This document shows, in pieces, positions 63,294 through 64,000 of a DNA stretch of 64,000 nucleotides (its first letter is position 1; every line of letters starts with the position of its first letter). Below the pieces are notes generated by a model. The model had not been told where the DNA came from. It did not search any database and saw only the letters and a program-made list of their open reading frames with translations. The DNA is from Sphingomonadales bacterium. GTDB taxonomy: Bacteria > Pseudomonadota > Alphaproteobacteria > Sphingomonadales > Govanellaceae. Location: positions 25,398 through 89,397 of the forward strand of contig JACFMS010000010.1 of NCBI GenBank assembly GCA_019455285.1, read 5' to 3'. A program made the translations under genes and the position numbers.

Positions 63294-64000
63294 TTAGCGT
63301 AGAAAATCTGCGGCCGGATGGGCCCTTGGATAGTTGCGGATATGGTCGAGAAATTTCGCCAGCGGCTTATCGCTTTTGGTCAATGTCCCCTGTCGGAACT
63401 TGATCAGTGTCAGAATGGAGTAATCCTGCCACACGAATCTGCGTTCGATATCGAGGGCATATTCAGCGATTTCTTGCGCCGTCTTCAGCGCCTTCTCAGA
63501 ACCATCGCCTTTTCTGACCGCCAGCACAAAATAGGGCTCAGTCACGCCGGGGCGCGGCATGCCCATGGGCGCCAGAATGCCAAACCACCGGCCATCAAAA
63601 GTCGAGCTCTGGTAGAAGAACGTCGTGCCGAAAATACCGCCCGAATATCTTGCTTCCTCGCTCTTCCAGTGTCGTGCGATAAATTCGTAGCTGACCTCAT
63701 AAGGCTTCCAACGTATGCCATCCACTCCCGGCATGCACTCCGGCGAGATGTGGTGCAGCGTGATGACATGATTCTGGTCGAGCGTATTGGCACAAACCAC
63801 CCAAGGATCGGTGTTCATGGAAAACACCCGCTCGGTCTGGAAGATCAGTTCGTCATCGGGAATCCGCTGACCTTCCACCGGCCCTCTTTCATCATAGAAA
63901 TCCGGCAGCTGCCATAGCGGCTCCAGACCATTGAAGGCAAAAATGATGCCCCAGCGCTCAACGGTCGGGAAATGGAATAGGCCAGTATTCTTCGGCGCCG
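63294..64000 (-). CDS. Rieske-type aromatic ring-hydroxylating oxygenase alpha subunit (5' end outside window)
   Basis: The frame runs open from the window edge to a stop at 63294, giving about 235 residues of a C-terminus. It begins inside the junction after the Rieske domain with W-G-I-I-F-A-F-N-G-L. The catalytic domain then shows W-V-V-C-A-N-T-L-D-Q-N-H with H-H-I, the place where family enzymes hold the N/D...H...H mononuclear iron ligands. A later aspartate in D-Y-S-I-L could complete the site. The GTG at 63878 gives an apparent shorter gene, but the frame continues upstream. It heads the visible RidA-SRPBCC-oxidase-dehydrogenase unit. The substrate is unknown. Confidence 0.78.
   Translation of the reverse strand, partial: APKNTGLFHFPTVERWGIIFAFNGLEPLWQLPDFYDERGPVEGQRIPDDELIFQTERVFSMNTDPWVVCANTLDQNHVITLHHISPECMPGVDGIRWKPYEVSYEFIARHWKSEEARYSGGIFGTTFFYQSSTFDGRWFGILAPMGMPRPGVTEPYFVLAVRKGDGSEKALKTAQEIAEYALDIERRFVWQDYSILTLIKFRQGTLTKSDKPLAKFLDHIRNYPRAHPAADFLR

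Overview
The window looks like a high-GC alphaproteobacterial chromosome, probably from the Rhodospirillales or a neighbouring order. The evidence is the DUF1134 (EipA-type) envelope protein, the block DnaJ-like / YihY / fabI / aroC next to pdxH, the TlyA-dxs-ispA-xseB-HDAC block, and the NNR/FNR-type denitrification promoters. No rRNA, tRNA, CRISPR array, phage or intact insertion sequence was seen. Almost every base is coding. The only gap over 300 bases is 11183-11651, which holds two palindromic or MITE-like repeats.

Bases 1-37466 are mostly housekeeping and general metabolism: LemA/DUF2207 envelope proteins, nadA-nadC without nadB, a BrnT/BrnA and a HigB/HigA toxin-antitoxin pair, an Lrp-type regulator with a PLP sulfur-amino-acid lyase, cation efflux, pdxH, a DnaJ-like chaperone, fatty acid and shikimate enzymes, rRNA methyltransferases, isoprenoid precursor synthesis, fatty acyl-CoA ligases and an acyl-CoA dehydrogenase, TsaC/Sua5, an FAD-linked 2-hydroxyacid dehydrogenase, DUF4139, NUDIX, EipA, YaaA and an exported amidohydrolase.

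Bases 37612-52390 form the most distinctive region, a nitrite and nitric oxide respiration island. nirS (cytochrome cd1) ends at a strong terminator and is divergent from nirI-nirX (NosR/NirI family and ApbE). A separate operon encodes a 55-residue membrane peptide, a CuA subunit, a heme-copper oxidase subunit I whose active-site tyrosine position is glutamine (eNOR-like), heme O synthase, SCO, a cytochrome b / double ferredoxin / MvhD fusion, an unknown anchored protein and a bacteriohemerythrin, ending at its own terminator. Three near-perfect FNR/NNR palindromes sit in front of nirS/nirI, the eNOR-like operon and a TonB-dependent receptor. The picture is nitrite to NO by NirS, then NO to N2O by the eNOR-like oxidase, under one low-oxygen/NO regulator. 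No nosZ and no heme d1 biosynthesis genes are present in the window.

Bases 52387-64000 form a catabolic accessory region. Two paralogous ThDP-dependent 2-oxoacid (acetoin/pyruvate-type) dehydrogenase modules converge on a large MalT-like LuxR regulator. The E2 component is split into a free 76-residue lipoyl domain and a separate 222-residue catalytic domain, and the plus-strand module lacks the catalytic piece. The minus-strand module continues upstream into an FAD amine/amino-acid oxidase, an SRPBCC protein, RidA and a Rieske-type oxygenase cut by the window edge. RidA and LuxR-HTH remnants beside the plus-strand module suggest that it is a decayed duplicate of the same larger cluster.
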